Positions 40,500 to 53,100 of a DNA stretch of 64,000 nucleotides are shown in pieces; positions within the stretch are counted from its first letter, which is position 1, and the number at the start of each line of letters is the position of its first letter. The notes under the pieces are model-generated. The model was given only the letters and a program-made list of their open reading frames with translations, did not search any database and was not told where the DNA came from. Source of the stretch: Doris montereyensis (Eukaryota > Mollusca > Gastropoda > Nudibranchia > Dorididae); NCBI GenBank assembly GCA_037039925.1, contig JAXRKP010000538.1, positions 196,001-260,000 on the forward strand, in the 5' to 3' direction. The position numbers and the translations under genes are program-made.

Positions 40500-41300
40500 T
40501 CTTTACGAATGAAGTTCGGAAGGCACCTACGGCAATATGAAGACCCTGATAATGAATGAAATCCTCGAAAAATATGCGTCTGAAAGTGAAAGATAATACT
40601 TTAATTTTTAGTGCTGAATTGCACACCATTCGTTTAGCTTTGAATAATTAAAAAAAGTTGTCGAGGAGTTATACGAATTTTATTATTTGGACGGTCTGAG
40701 AACTATAGATATTAAAAATCAAGTAATAATGCTAATTAGACACGTTTTAAAAGGCCTTGTTGGAAAACACATTACGTTTGCCTGGATACCAGGGCATGTT
40801 GGCATCAATGGAAATGAAAATACCGATATGGTAGCAAAAGAGGCACGCTTCAAAGATGTCAACCCTAGTGCTTTACTTGATTATGCAGACTTGAAGCTTT
40901 TAGTTTAGTAAATAATTATATGGACAAAACTTGGCAGGAGGAGTACGACCAATAAGTTAATAACAAGCTTCATGAAGAGGTCCCAAAAATGACAGAAGGG
41001 TCAAATATAAAAGTAAGAGTAAGAAATAGAATAGAAGAAAGCGAGTTAGTGTTAAGTTGCTTACACATTGGTCATTTGTGGCTCACACACAGGATTTCCT
41101 GTTGACCCATAATGACCCACCTTTCTGTCACTCCTGTGATTGCCTTTTTACTATTAAACGTGTTTTAATAGAGTGCTCTGATCTGATCGATATACAAATG
41201 AGATATTATTCCAAGGGAAGCATTTACAAACTTTTGGAATAATGATCTAGAAACTATTTTTTGCGTTTCTGAAAGAAATTGAAGTGTATCAACAGATCAA
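40500..41300 (+). mobile_element. LINE fragment with RNase H domain (I/Jockey-like group)
   Basis: Starts with FSAELHTIRLALNN (about 40605-40650), the catalytic glutamate region of RNase H. FIIWT follows, then KHITFAWIPGHVGINGNENT at about 40765-40824, the RNase H C-terminal signature, and AKEARF. Further on, LVLSCLHIGHLWLTHTQDFL and PPFCHSCDCLFTIKRVLIEC (41045-41200) form the zinc-binding C-terminal domain. Frameshifts separate the pieces. The presence of RNase H distinguishes it from LINE families 1-3. Confidence 0.82.
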
Positions 41301-41543
41301 GAGTACTAAATACTTATCAATTTTTATAATATTTACAAATATTTTCGGTTTTTAAAGTGCCTTATATTCTGCCTGGAAATTTGTCAGTAACAGTAGTCAG
41401 CTATGAATCCTGAAATCACCGCCACGGTGGACAGGGTTACTTCAAATAAACAAACAATCTATCAATCTACCTATCTATCTGTCTCTCCCTATCTTCTGTC
41501 TCTCTCTGTCTCACCTTTCTGTTGTGTTCGTAAAGTGCAACTA

Positions 41544-42758
41544 CAGTAGTGACCGCCTAGATGCCTGGTGCTTGGGAAGCAGACAAAACGGGCATTTAGG
41601 CGAAACAGGCATTTAGGCGAAAGTAGGTCAGGGGCCGGCAACAATTTGAGGGTAGGCCTATTTCTGTGACGTTGGGTTTCCTAGTGACTTGCCAATGTTC
41701 AGGATTTAAAGCTTCTTTTGTAAATCATTTCCTGGTTTTTTTTTGTTTTTTTTTCAAGATGTAGATTTGTATGTAGCTGTTCAAAATTCAAGTTGTTACT
41801 ATAGAGGCTACGAGAAAAAGGACCTGATCCAATGTTTCCTCATTAACTGGCATAACCCACACTATAATCACGTAACTTATTTAATCACGAGACCTATTAC
41901 TTAAGTAGTTATACAAATTTGATGAGAAAAACTGGATAAAGAAAAGCCTCATCCAATGGGACCAATGTGTGAATAAATTAACATGAATCTTACAACTCCT
42001 TTGATTCATAATCCTCATGTTAAAATTAAGACAACAGACAGACAAGGATAAAGATTCATAGCCAGATCGTTTGTTTTTGGAAAAGTCATCTGTAATGAAA
42101 AATTTACTGCGAGAAAAAGGAAACCTGGAAACCATTACGCTCTTTAACGCTGAGGTGGTGAGCGTGCGGATGGGATGACCGTCGAACACCCGAAGTCACA
42201 TTGGATATACGGCAATAAAACTATTCACACCTTGTCCCTCGATCGCGATGAGCATCTGGTCTAAAGATACCAGGTGATTGCATGCCACTTACGACATCAA
42301 GAAAGAGATGTGGGGGAGTCCAGAAGACTATTCAATTCTAATTACCCGATGACAAACCAGTGATCCAATGGGACAATGGATGTGCTGTACATTGGGTGGA
42401 GTTATGAAGAGAAGATTGGTCAACATTTAGTACATTAGGGCCTACAATAGATAGGTAAAGAAGGGTGGTTGCAATGCATGGCACATTGTTGACGGGCATA
42501 AACCCTATTAGATTAGATCGGATTGCATGTATGATGATAAAAAGAAAACAATATTAATCAATTACGGACAAATTTTATGATACTTTGGAGAAAAGGTACC
42601 TGCAGTTGTCGTTGAGACGGGCATTTAGGCGAAAATTTGGTTTTCAAACGGGCATTTAGAGGGGCAATTTATATAGAAAAAAATTTGGTTTCACTGAGAT
42701 GGCAGGCATTTAGGCGAAACGGATTTTAGGTATTTGGGCATTTAGGCGGTCACTACTG
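41544..42758. mobile_element. Mariner/pogo-like element with TA target site
   Basis: TA at 41542-41543 and 42759-42760 flank inverted ends CAGTAGTGACCGCCTA(G/A)ATGCC. Sub-terminal copies of GGGCATTTAGGCGAAA occur at both sides (41606-41640, and several at 42620-42750). Non-coding as far as seen; the 102-codon minus-strand frame at 42189-41881 has no recognisable domain. A partial copy is at 31377-31809. TA plus CAGT ends fit the Tc1/mariner-pogo group; the subfamily is not known. Confidence 0.68.
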
Positions 42759-42760
42759 TA

Positions 42761-43437
42761 CTGGAACCCTCACACTACTACTAGATTAAAAGAGGGCAGA
42801 ACAAAAGTAATATTTAAACATAATACTGACATTACCCTTCCGCTCAGCTTCAGACACTCGTACACAAGAAATCCACGAACTATCTAACATTAAATGATTA
42901 ATTCATGAATAATGCATCTATTTCTCAAGCAGCCAGAAAGTTGTAAGGGAGACAATGCGAGAGGTACCTATTAGTATTACCAATTCTAAGTACTACCAGG
43001 TTATGTACCTTGGCTTATATTCCTGTCACTCGGTTTTCTTGTTTCCATTCCATTGTTGATTGTGGATCTGGATTATTAATAATAATATATTATACTAAGG
43101 TGCAAGGGGCAAAATTTGCCCATGTCTACAAATTCTCGAACGCAATAGATCCAATAGTCACACAATCATATATCCATAGAACGTACAGCTTTAGCGAAAG
43201 TCTGTAGAGTATCTACTGCGATTGCAATTGCTCATGGTAAGCCTACATTAGGTACCGGTACTCCAAACCCGCCTCTAAACACGTATTTGGAAGATTTTTC
43301 CGCTCGGTGATGATTGTGGGGAAGGACCTGTTTCTTGCATGAGTTGGACTTACTTAGACTTACCTAGAAGTAGAGTGTGTTACTAGTGTTAGTACTGTTA
43401 GTCACTTGGTTGTTAAATGTCATTTAACTTGACAAAA
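42761..43437. other. Intergenic, no gene seen
   Basis: No repeat or coding pattern recognised. Confidence 0.5.
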
Positions 43438-44135
<698 letters not shown>

Positions 44136-44519
44136 GACAGAAAGGTACAATTGAAATTACTAAAAGTAGTAAAAGTAAGTGAAAGTTGACTCTTGAAGTG
44201 AAGGTAACATTCCAGACCCTCATCCTTGCAACAGTCTTTCTTGGCAGACACAGTTGTTCCTGAATGCTGTCATTGTGACAGCCATTGACTTCATTGAGTT
44301 GTGTCCTCACACTCACTCACACAAACGTCCATGGTTCCATAGGTGCCAGTGCCAGCTAGACCGTAGCAATGAGCACACTTTAATAATTAACCGAAGCTGT
44401 GGCTTGGGGAGCAGTTTGGCTACCCCAAAATATTCCAACAGAAGAGACAAATTGGCCAAAACCTATAAATAAAAAAATCCCTGTTGTAGTTACTGCAGCT
44501 AGGCCGGCGAGGTTTCGAT

Positions 44520-44850
44520 TGATTTGAATTGATTGGTTTACCCACATCCACAACTAAGGTGATCTCGGGGATTTTGGTAGGATTTCTAATGTTGCCCGGA
44601 CTGCCCTGTAAACACTAAAACAATCAAGGAATCTTTAACGTGCACAGAGTGTTGTGATCTGCACACGGGACCTCCTTGTTATTTTATCGTCCGATGGGAC
44701 TAGGTGTCCATTCACTTACCTGGATCAGAGGGGTCGATTTTGCTGGAAAAAAACCCCAGAATTATTTTTTCAACCGTTGGCGGGCCGGAACCTACTAGCA
44801 CTACGTTTTGGTTGAGAGACCGACACTTTGCCTCTGGACTACAGTCCGCT
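44520..44850 (-). mobile_element. SINE-A copy, near full length
   Basis: On the minus strand: TAGTCCAGAGGCAAAGTGTC, CTCTCAACCAAAACGTAGTG, a B-box-like remnant, GGACACCTAGTCCCATCGGA, GTGTGCAGATCACAACACTC, GGGCAGTCCGGGCAACATT, GAGATCACC, and a tail GTGGATGTGGGTAAACCAAT. Best copy in the window for defining the family. Confidence 0.85.
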
Positions 44851-44861
44851 AAAAAAAAACC

Positions 44862-45235
44862 CAACCCATCAGAGTCAGACAACACATAATAATTGTCAAC
44901 GCGTCGATGGTAGACCAACCCATCAGACAACACATCATTGGTCAACGCGTCGATGGTAGGCGCAAACCCCCCTCCCCAACCCATCAGACAACACATCATT
45001 GGTCAACGCGTCGATGGTAGGCCCAAAAAAAACCCCCAACCCATCAGACAACACATCATTGGTCAACGCGTCGATGGTAATGGTAGGCCAAAAAAACCCA
45101 CCCCCAACCCATCAGACAACACATCATTGGTCAACGCGTCGATGGTAATGGTACAAAAAATTCCCAACCTTATAGGCCAAAAAAACACCCCAACCCATCA
45201 GACAACACATCATTGGTCAACACATCATTGACGCA
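44862..45235 (+). repeat. ~60-70 bp minisatellite with CGCGTCGATGGTA core
   Basis: Five to six tandem units of CAACCCATCAGACAACACAT followed by CATTGGTCAACGCGTCGATG. Between them are variable A- and C-rich spacers, some with an added GGTAAT. The last unit is degenerate. It directly follows the SINE-A copy. Confidence 0.92.
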
Positions 45236-45430
45236 ATGGTAGGCCAAAAAAAAGAAAGAAGAGAAAAGATCGCACAGATGACAGAGCAACGAAAGAGACG
45301 GTGAAACACAAGGCCAAATGGGGCACTCACATTCACAACAACAAAAAGAAACCACGGAGACCACTGACGACAAAATGACATAATGATATGAGAAAATACG
45401 TCATATCCTGCAGTAGATGGACGACGCCCA

Positions 45431-45515
45431 ATCATCATCATCATCATCTTTCTCATCATCATCATCATCATCATCATCATCTTCCTCCTCATCATCATTC
45501 ATTATCATCATCAAT
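45431..45515. repeat. (ATC)n microsatellite
   Basis: ATC/TCA trinucleotide repeats with a few CTTTC and TTCCTCC interruptions. Confidence 0.95.
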
Positions 45516-46073
45516 ACATCGCGACAGGACAATGTGAAGAACACGACAGATTTGATCTACTTTTCTTAACTTTGTGTAGGCAGAAGTAGAAGATTGAGAA
45601 GATGTCTAAAGCAGTTTTGACCATTTGAAAAGTTACGGCATCTCAATCTCAGCTACAAGTTGGTAGACGTGCGCTAACACGTAACACTACTATACTAACA
45701 CTAACAGGAATGATATTTTGCTACGTGGAGAATCTTGTGTTAGTGTTAGTGTAGTGTTAGTGTTACGGCTTCCACCTAGTCTTTTAAGTCTCAAAAAACC
45801 CCAGACGATAATGACTTACTTCATCAAACACAGTGTCCTAAAACAATAGAACGCTCCCAAGATATATCGGAAATCGGAGCAGGCATTGAGGTAGTGTAAC
45901 TGTAATGTAATAAGTCAAATAAGTCCCTTGTAATTGTAATGTATAGCGCATGCTCGAAGGTGCTTACTACACTACAAGTTACATTTTTACCTTAAATTTT
46001 TGTTGTTGATTTGATGTACCCCTAAGCCACCTTACTATTACTATTACTATATATGGAGACTCAGATATACATG
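45516..46073. other. Intergenic, no gene seen
   Basis: A patch of TAACACTAACAC-like sequence near 45680-45710 faces GTTAGTGTTAGTG near 45737-45765, making a small inverted repeat around GATATTTTGCTACGTGGAG. Nothing else recognised. Confidence 0.55.
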
Positions 46074-46405
46074 TACCCACATCCACAACTCACAACTGAA
46101 GTGATCTCGGGTGTTTTGGTGGGATATTTTATTGTGCCCGGACTGCCCTGTACTGTAAACAGCCAAGGTATCTTTAACGTGCACATACATAGTGTTGTGA
46201 TCTGCACACGGGACCCCTTATTAATATTATCGTTCGTCTCCTATGGGACTACATACTACATGTATAGTTGTCTCTCCGCTTACCTGGACCAGGAGAGGGG
46301 GGGGGAATCGATTTTGCTCGATTTTTCAGCTGTTGACGGGGCTCGAACCCACTACCTTTTGGTTGAGAGGCCAACGCATTGCCTCTGGACTACCGAGTTT
46401 CCCAC
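46074..46405 (-). mobile_element. SINE-A copy, near full length
   Basis: Minus strand: AGTCCAGAGGCAATGCGTTG, CCTCTCAACCAAAAGGTAGT, the B box GGGTTCGAGCCCC, GTGTGCAGATCACAACAC, GGGCAGTCCGGGCACAAT and GAGATCACTTC. The head is the best tRNA-like match among the copies. Confidence 0.85.
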
Positions 46406-46746
46406 TGTTACTTTATAACAGAGTAATTGGGCAGGTTTCTCAATTTGTAATTACGACGACCCTGGTTCTAAATCTTATCTTGACCCAGGTTTATTCACTG
46501 CCGTACTTTTTTTTTTTTTACTGGTGTGAAAGGTTAACTATCCTCTGCTTTTATCACTTGACTGACGCGTGAATGTAGGCAGAGAGAAGGATGTTGTGTC
46601 AGCATGTTTGTATAACGCGCATAAGAGGCAACTGTGAGCTCAATGCTTCACAGGGAGTTGTAGAGGACCTTGTAATCTTGTATACAAATGACCTGCTGGG
46701 GGATAAAGAATGTTGTTTTTCCTCGGCGAGCCTACTCCTGCGGAGA

Positions 46747-46777
<31 letters not shown>

Positions 46778-47022
46778 CATTCATTCATTCATTCATTCAT
46801 TCATTCATTCATTCATTCATTCATTCATTCATTCATTCATTCATTCATGTATTTATTTATTTCTTCATTCATTCATTCATTCATTCATTCATTCATTCAT
46901 TCATTCATTCATTCATGTATTTATTTATTTCTTCATTCATTCATTTAATTATTCATTCATTCATTCATGAATTAATTCATTAGTTCATAATTCATTCATT
47001 CATTCGTTCATTCATTCATTCT
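46747..47022. repeat. (ATTG)n-(ATTC)n microsatellite
   Basis: Seven or eight ATTG units followed by long (ATTC)n, with two ATGTATTTATTTATTTCTTC interruptions about 69 bp apart, indicating a higher-order duplication. On the minus strand this is the (GAAT)n tail of the LINE fragment at 47023-47165. Confidence 0.95.
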
Positions 47023-47165
47023 GCGTCTTGCTGGCTGGCGTTGGCAATCATGTCTCCCCATCTTCCACGTTTGTCTGTTTTCTGTAGTTCTATTTGTTTC
47101 CAGCCGTTTTATTATGTTGTCTATCATTTATGTTCCTTGTCCAGGGCTTCCTTTTTTTCCCCCTC
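47023..47165 (-). mobile_element. LINE 3' end fragment (family 4)
   Basis: Minus-strand translation pieces VDNIIKRLETNRTTENRQTW and a cysteine/alanine-rich end (A-S-Q-Q-D-A-like across a frameshift) match the common C-terminus of RTE-like LINEs (W-x-D-N-I...R-x-x-W). Then comes the GAATGAATG tail. Only about 140 bp are present, so confidence is moderate. Confidence 0.5.
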
Positions 47166-48213
47166 TTTTCCCCTTTCCCCCCTTTTTTTCCCGTTCAATT
47201 TTCCCGTCGTTACCAGAGATGTTCGAAAGAATTTGACTGCCTTTTGATAATGTTCTTCAGTGGAGGATTTAACCCTAAACAGCTAGAGGGACACTTGAAC
47301 GGAAATAAAAAGGAATAACAAATCAAGGAATATGACGTCACAGTCACAACCATTTTTCCCCATTATGTGTAGAGGAATTGAGCTCGTTTGTTCTTCAAGG
47401 ATGCAAATCGATTGATGTCTCTGTGGTTACAATTATTCAAACAATTAAAGCATTTAGTCGATCCTGTCCCATAATGTTTCGGATATGTGTTATTCGTTTG
47501 TGATATACTTGACAGCATTGACCATATGAGTTCTACATTGATACTTCTTATTAATCTTAACCTTTTCTTTCAAATGTTTCATGTCCGCGCGACCATTTTG
47601 TGACTAAATGTTATTGCCTCAAAATAATAAACAATAGAAATAGAAGCAAAACAAGCGCTTTCTTTTTCTACGCTAGTAGTAATAGTCAACCATTTGACAG
47701 TATCACACGTAGACGCGTTTTGAAAGCCGAAAACGCGATGTCTTTCAGTTGGTGAGATCTTAAATGTTTTATTTGTATTTTATCCTCATGTTTCAAACTT
47801 TTGAAGTTATTTATAAAAAAAAATCTACCTCAATCACTATTAAGATATTAAATTAATAAACACAGTAATTACATTAATCATTATGAGCAAATTGTCACTC
47901 ATCGAAAGTGCCCCAAACTATTTTTACCTTCCTTGTCTTTCAGCCTTTATGTTGACCTACATTAGGGTCTCATTACGCAGTGAAAATGATCAGCTCTTGA
48001 GGACATAAACGCAACATGTCCCCCCTTTAAAACTCACTCTCACCGCTCGCCCGGCGTGTCTCGTCGTCTGTCCAGTCGCATCATGTGATACTGCTCACAG
48101 GCTTTGTCTAACTACTACTACTATTAGATCTATCTACGTCAACTAGCACTGACAGTTTTCAGGGCCTTCAATAAATTTGTATTACTTTCATTCTAGAGTT
48201 ATGTGAAGATGTA
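47166..48213. other. Intergenic, no gene seen
   Basis: Contains TATGACGTCACAG near 47330 and a pyrimidine-rich patch at 47150-47200. No coding sequence recognised. Confidence 0.5.
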
Positions 48214-48834
48214 CTGTCCTCCAACCCACATATATCGACATTGCATATATTGACATTGACATTCTGCACATATCGACGTCATATCAAAGTCCCGTTTTTT
48301 TTCCTTATATTTATATATATTATTAGTAAAGAAACCCCACTGATATTTAGACGTAAATTTTACTCAAACTCAAACCCCTTATATCGACTTCCTGATTTTG
48401 TCGGTGCATGCAATAATCAGTCTACAGACAACATAAATGTCCGTCAATGGCCGGTAAATTGATTAGTGAAAGCCAAGAATTGGCAAATGAAAACACATGC
48501 CTGTAGACCAAGAAAATACTGCACCCTGGAGCAATCAATGCCAATTAACGACCAATGAAATCCCGCGTACTGGACCAATTATTCCCTGCATACAGAAACA
48601 GACGACCATCAATGACTTCTTCACACTAGCAAAATAGAAGCCAGCAATGTTCTTGCCCTCTTCAAAAACGTTCCTTTTTAGGGCCACACATTACCTTTGA
48701 TTGACGTATTATTATTATAGCTTTGTTTTTGGTGGCATCCATTTGTTTTTATTGGTTGTTCTGATACATTGACAACCTCTTATATCGACAAAATTTGGTG
48801 GTCCCAGTGATGTCGATACAACAAGGTTGGGCTG
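48214..48834 (+). mobile_element. Tigger/pogo-like transposon remnant
   Basis: TA at 48212-48213 and 48835-48836. Left end CTGTCCTCCAACCCACATAT then ATCGACAT; right end, read inward, CAGCCCAACCTTGTTGTATC then GACATC. These are the pyrimidine-rich, TATCGACA-containing ends seen in pogo-group elements. Near 48591-48623 the frame QKQTTINDFF recalls the C-terminus of Tigger/jerky-type transposases. Internally deleted. A minus-strand frame runs from it into the LINE to the right, by chance. Confidence 0.6.
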
Positions 48835-48869
48835 TATAATTGTTGATATGTCAGGGAGGGCACTGTCCT

Positions 48870-49900
48870 GTATGTCCGTATGGTAAATTCGCCCCTGGTG
48901 TTCTTTTGTTTTCGGCTTTAAAAAAACAAACTGACCATTTGTCTTCCTTGCAGTCAACGGTGTGATCAACATACGTCTCACTCAAAACCACATTTCTGTT
49001 GCTTCTAGGTTCCTTTTGAAGTTGGCAGTAATTGTCTCCGTCTCACAAACATTGATGATATCAGGAACGGTTTTCTGTAACATTGAAGCATTCTTTGTTT
49101 GAGGTTTGTTTAATTTCTTTTTCTTCACATTCCCTATCTGATGTAATCAAAATTGCTAGATATATTTGCACTTTTTAAACTCTTTCTCGTTAATCTTAAT
49201 ATTGCATTTTGGCATCACTAAACCATTGTTTCAGTTTTCTTGGCATTGCGGCTTAAACCCACCTTTTACTCTTTTTCACAACAGTGTTAAATGATGCTTG
49301 GACATTTTCTTCAGGTGTCGTTATTAATAGGGTGTGATCCGTGTATCTTACATTGTTCACATTTTGTCCACTTATTCTCACTCCTAGCAAACCTTAAATA
49401 TCTTTCATGTTCCCTCACCGTGAGACGGAGAACAGATCAGGTGACAGTACACAACCTTGTCCTACACCTCTCTAATAGGCTGATATTCGTGTTCGTTCTC
49501 AATTCTTACTGTTTATTTTTGTTCCCAGCTAATAATTTTAGTTGTAATATGTAAATCCTTTTCATCAATGTCCAAAATTTTGTAAGATGCCTATGATTTC
49601 TGTGTCTTGTTCTATCAAATGCTTTGGTATAGTCAGTGAAGCACATCCATCGACGCCTCTATGCTCCATTCGACGATAATTTTCAGCGTGTATATAGAGT
49701 TTATTGTTCTTTACTCTTTTACAAAACCACACTGCATAGTAGTTTTATGTTGATCCTAGCCCTCACCATGAGTATTCATAAAACGTTGTTTATTTTTAGT
49801 GATTTGACCCATTAAACTGATGGCACGATGCAATTCGCTTTTCAATACTGATGGTTTCGTTGGTAACACTATGAATATAATAGACTTTGATATTTCTGAT
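48870..49900 (-). mobile_element. LINE family 3, decayed RT fragment
   Basis: Minus strand, high to low coordinates: an F-I-D-Y-T-K-A-F-D-like block near 49640-49610, GVGQGCVLSPDLFS near 49475-49430, a V-R-Y-T-D-H-like YADD remnant near 49350, and NLEATEMWF then RRMLITPLTARKTN near 49010-48925. The last motif, with E-M-W-x-x-R-R-M-L, is frequent at the RT C-terminus of RTE-like LINEs. Frame changes and stops throughout. Confidence 0.75.
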
Positions 49901-50194
49901 GGGGTTTGACGGGAGGTATGAACTACAGTTCCATTTCATCCCCCTTCTAATATCATGAGTCTCAGGAACCAATCGCCAACTGAGATCAAATTAAGCAGCA
50001 GTATTAGAAATGTAAAATAAAAAATGAAAATAGTTATTTAATATTTAGTTAATTAGTTATTAGTATTATTATGAAGAAGACGGTCTCAGTGTCTAGGCTA
50101 TGTAAATATTTCAACCAATCAAAGTGAAACTCTTCCCCTTGACAATTTGCGAATTCATCTCCCAGGTAAAATGACAGTTTTCCTTTTTGTTGAG
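49901..50194. other. No gene seen, flank of the giant minisatellite
   Basis: AT-rich sequence with TTAGTTAATTAGTTATTAG near 50045-50065. Nothing recognised. Confidence 0.5.
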
Positions 50195-53100
50195 TTTGAA
50201 TTCGTGTACTTCTATGTTTGTCTTACATGTACTTCTATGTTTGTCTTACATGTACTTCTATGTTTGTCTTACATGTACTTCTATGTTTGTCTTACATGTA
50301 CTTCTATGTTTGTCTTACATGTACTTCTATGTTTGTCTTACATGTACTTCTATGTTTGTCTTACATGTCCTTCTATGTTTGTCTTACATGTCCTTCTATG
50401 TTTGTCTTACATGTCCTTCTATGTTTGTCTTACATGTCCTTCTATGTTTGTCTTACATGTCCTTCTATGTTTGTCTTACATGTCCTTCAATGTTTGTCTT
50501 ACATGTACTTCTATGTTTGTCTTGCGTGTCCTTCTATGTTTGTCTTACATGCCCTTCTATGTTTGTCTTATATGTCCTTCTATGTTTGTCATACATGTCC
50601 TTCTATGTTTGTCTTACATGTCCTTCTATGTTTGTATTATACGCCTTTCTATGTTTGTCTTATATGTCCTTCTATTTTTGTCTTGGGTGTACTTCTATGT
50701 ATGTCTTATATGTCCTTCTATGTTTGTCTTATATGTCCTTCTATGTTTGTCTTGGGTGTACTTCTATGTATGTCTTATATGTCCTTCTATGTTTTGTTTT
50801 ATATGTCCTTCTCTATTTGTCTTACATGTCCTTCTATGTTTTTCTTACATGCCCTTCTATGTTTGTCTTAAATGTGCTATGTTTGTCTTACATGTCCTTC
50901 TATGTTTGTCTTACATGTCCTTCTATGTTTGTCTTACATGTACTTCTATGTTTGTCTTACATGTCCTTCTATGTTTATCTTCATGTACTTCTATGTTTGT
51001 CTTATTATGTTCTTCTATGCTTGTCTTGGGTGTCCTTCTATGTTTGTCTTACATGTCCTTATGTATGTCTTACATGTCCTTCTATTTTTGTCTTACATGT
51101 CCTTCTATGTTTGTCTTACATGTCCTTCTATGTTTGTCTTGGGTGTACTTCTATGTTTGTCTTATGTTTGTCAACATGTCCTTCTATGTTTTTCTTACAT
51201 GTCCTTCTATGTTTGTCTTACATGTTCTTCTATGTTTGTCTTGCGTGTCTTTCTATGTTTGTCTTACATGTCCTTCTATGTTTGTCTTACATGTCCTTCT
51301 ATGTTTATCAGACATGTCCTTCTATGTTTGTCTTACATGCCCTTCTATGTTTGTCTTACATGCCCTTCTATGTTTGTCTTATATGTCCTTCTATGTATGT
51401 CTTACATGTCCTTCTATGTATGTCTTACATGTACTTCTATGTTTGTCTTAGATGTCCTTCCATGTTTGTCTTGCATGTACTTCTATGTTTGTCTTACGTG
51501 TACGTCTATGTTTGTCTTACATGTCCTTCTATGTTTGTCTTACATGTACTTCTATGTTTGTCTTACATACCTTCTATGTTTATCTTACATGTACTTCTAT
51601 GTTTGTCTTATATGTCCTTCTATGTTTGTCTTGGGTGTACGTCTATGTATGTCTTACATGTCCTTCTATGTTTGTCTTACATCTCCTTCTATGTTTGTCT
51701 TAAATGTCCTTCTATGTTTGTCTTACATGTCCTTCTATGTTTGTCTTACATGTCCTTCTATGTATGTCTTACATGTCCTTCTATGTTTGTCTTAAATGTC
51801 CTTCTATGTTTGTCTTACATGTCCTTCTATGTTTGTTTTACATGTCCTTCTATGTTTGTCTTACATGTCCTTCTAATACTTCTATGTTTGTCTTGGGTGT
51901 ACTTCTAAGTTTGTCTTACATGTTTTTCTATGTTTGTCATACATGTCCTTCTATGTTTTTCTTAAATGTCCTTCTATGTTTGTCTTACATGTCCTTGTAT
52001 GTTTGTCTTACATGTCCTTCTATGTTTGTCTTACATGTATTTCTATGTTTTTCTTGGGTGTCGTTCTGTATTTGTCTTACATGTACTTCTATCTTAGTTT
52101 TGGGTGTACTTCTATGTTTGTCTTCGGTGTCCTTCTATGTTTGTCTTTGGTGTTCTTCTATGTTGTCTTGGGTGTCCTTCTATGTTTTTTGTCTTGGGTG
52201 TAATTCTATGTTTGTCTTGGGTGTCCTTCTATGTTTATCTTGGGTGTCCTTCTATGTTTGTCTTGGGTGTCCTTCTATATTTGTCTTGAGTGTAATTCTA
52301 TGTTTGTCTTGGGTGTACATCTATGTTTGTTTTACAAGTCCTTCTATGTTTATCTTGGGTGTCCTTCTATGTTTGTCTTGGGTGTCCTTCTATGTTTGTC
52401 TTGGGTGTTCTTCTATGTTTATTTTACATGTCCTATGTTTGTCGTGGGTGTACTTCTATATTTGTCCTTGTGGTATTTCTATGTTTGTCTTACATGTCCT
52501 TCTATGTTTGTCTTACATGTCCTTCTATGTTTGCCTTACATGTCCTTCTGTGTTTGTCTTACATGTCTTTCTATGTTTGTCTTACATGTCCTTCTATGTT
52601 TGTCCTGGGTGTACTTCTATGTTTGTCTTACATGTCCTTCTATGTTTGTATGACATGTACTTCTATGTTTGTCTTATATGTCCTTCTACGTTTGTCTTAA
52701 ATGTCCTCCCATGTTTGTCTTACATGTCCTTCTCTGTTTGTTTTACACGTCCTTCTATGTTTGTCATATATGTCCTTCTTTGTTTGTCTTGGATGTACTT
52801 CTATGTATGTCTTACATGTCCCTCTATGTTTATCTTGGGTATCCTTCTATATTTGTCTCACATGTACTTCTATGTCTTACATGTATTTCTATGTTTGTCT
52901 TGAGTGTCCTTCCATGTTTATCATCGATGTCCTTCTATGTTGGTCTTGGGTGTCCTTCTATATTTGTCTTGGGTGTCCTTCTATATTTGTCTTGGGTGTC
53001 CTTCTATATTTGTCTTGGTGTAATTCTATGTTTGTTTTGGGTCTACATATATGTTTGTTTTACATGTCCTTCTATGTTTATCTTGTGTGTCCTTCTAAGT

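Noticed and set aside
46320..46400. tRNA gene
   Set aside because: The A- and B-box-like sequences belong to a SINE head. The anticodon arm and acceptor stem do not fold as a full tRNA, and the same applies at 20990, 34150 and 63150.
48715..48981. 88-codon minus-strand frame as a gene
   Set aside because: Its first half is the LINE family 3 C-terminus and its second half is antisense to the Tigger-like element, so it is a chance fusion.
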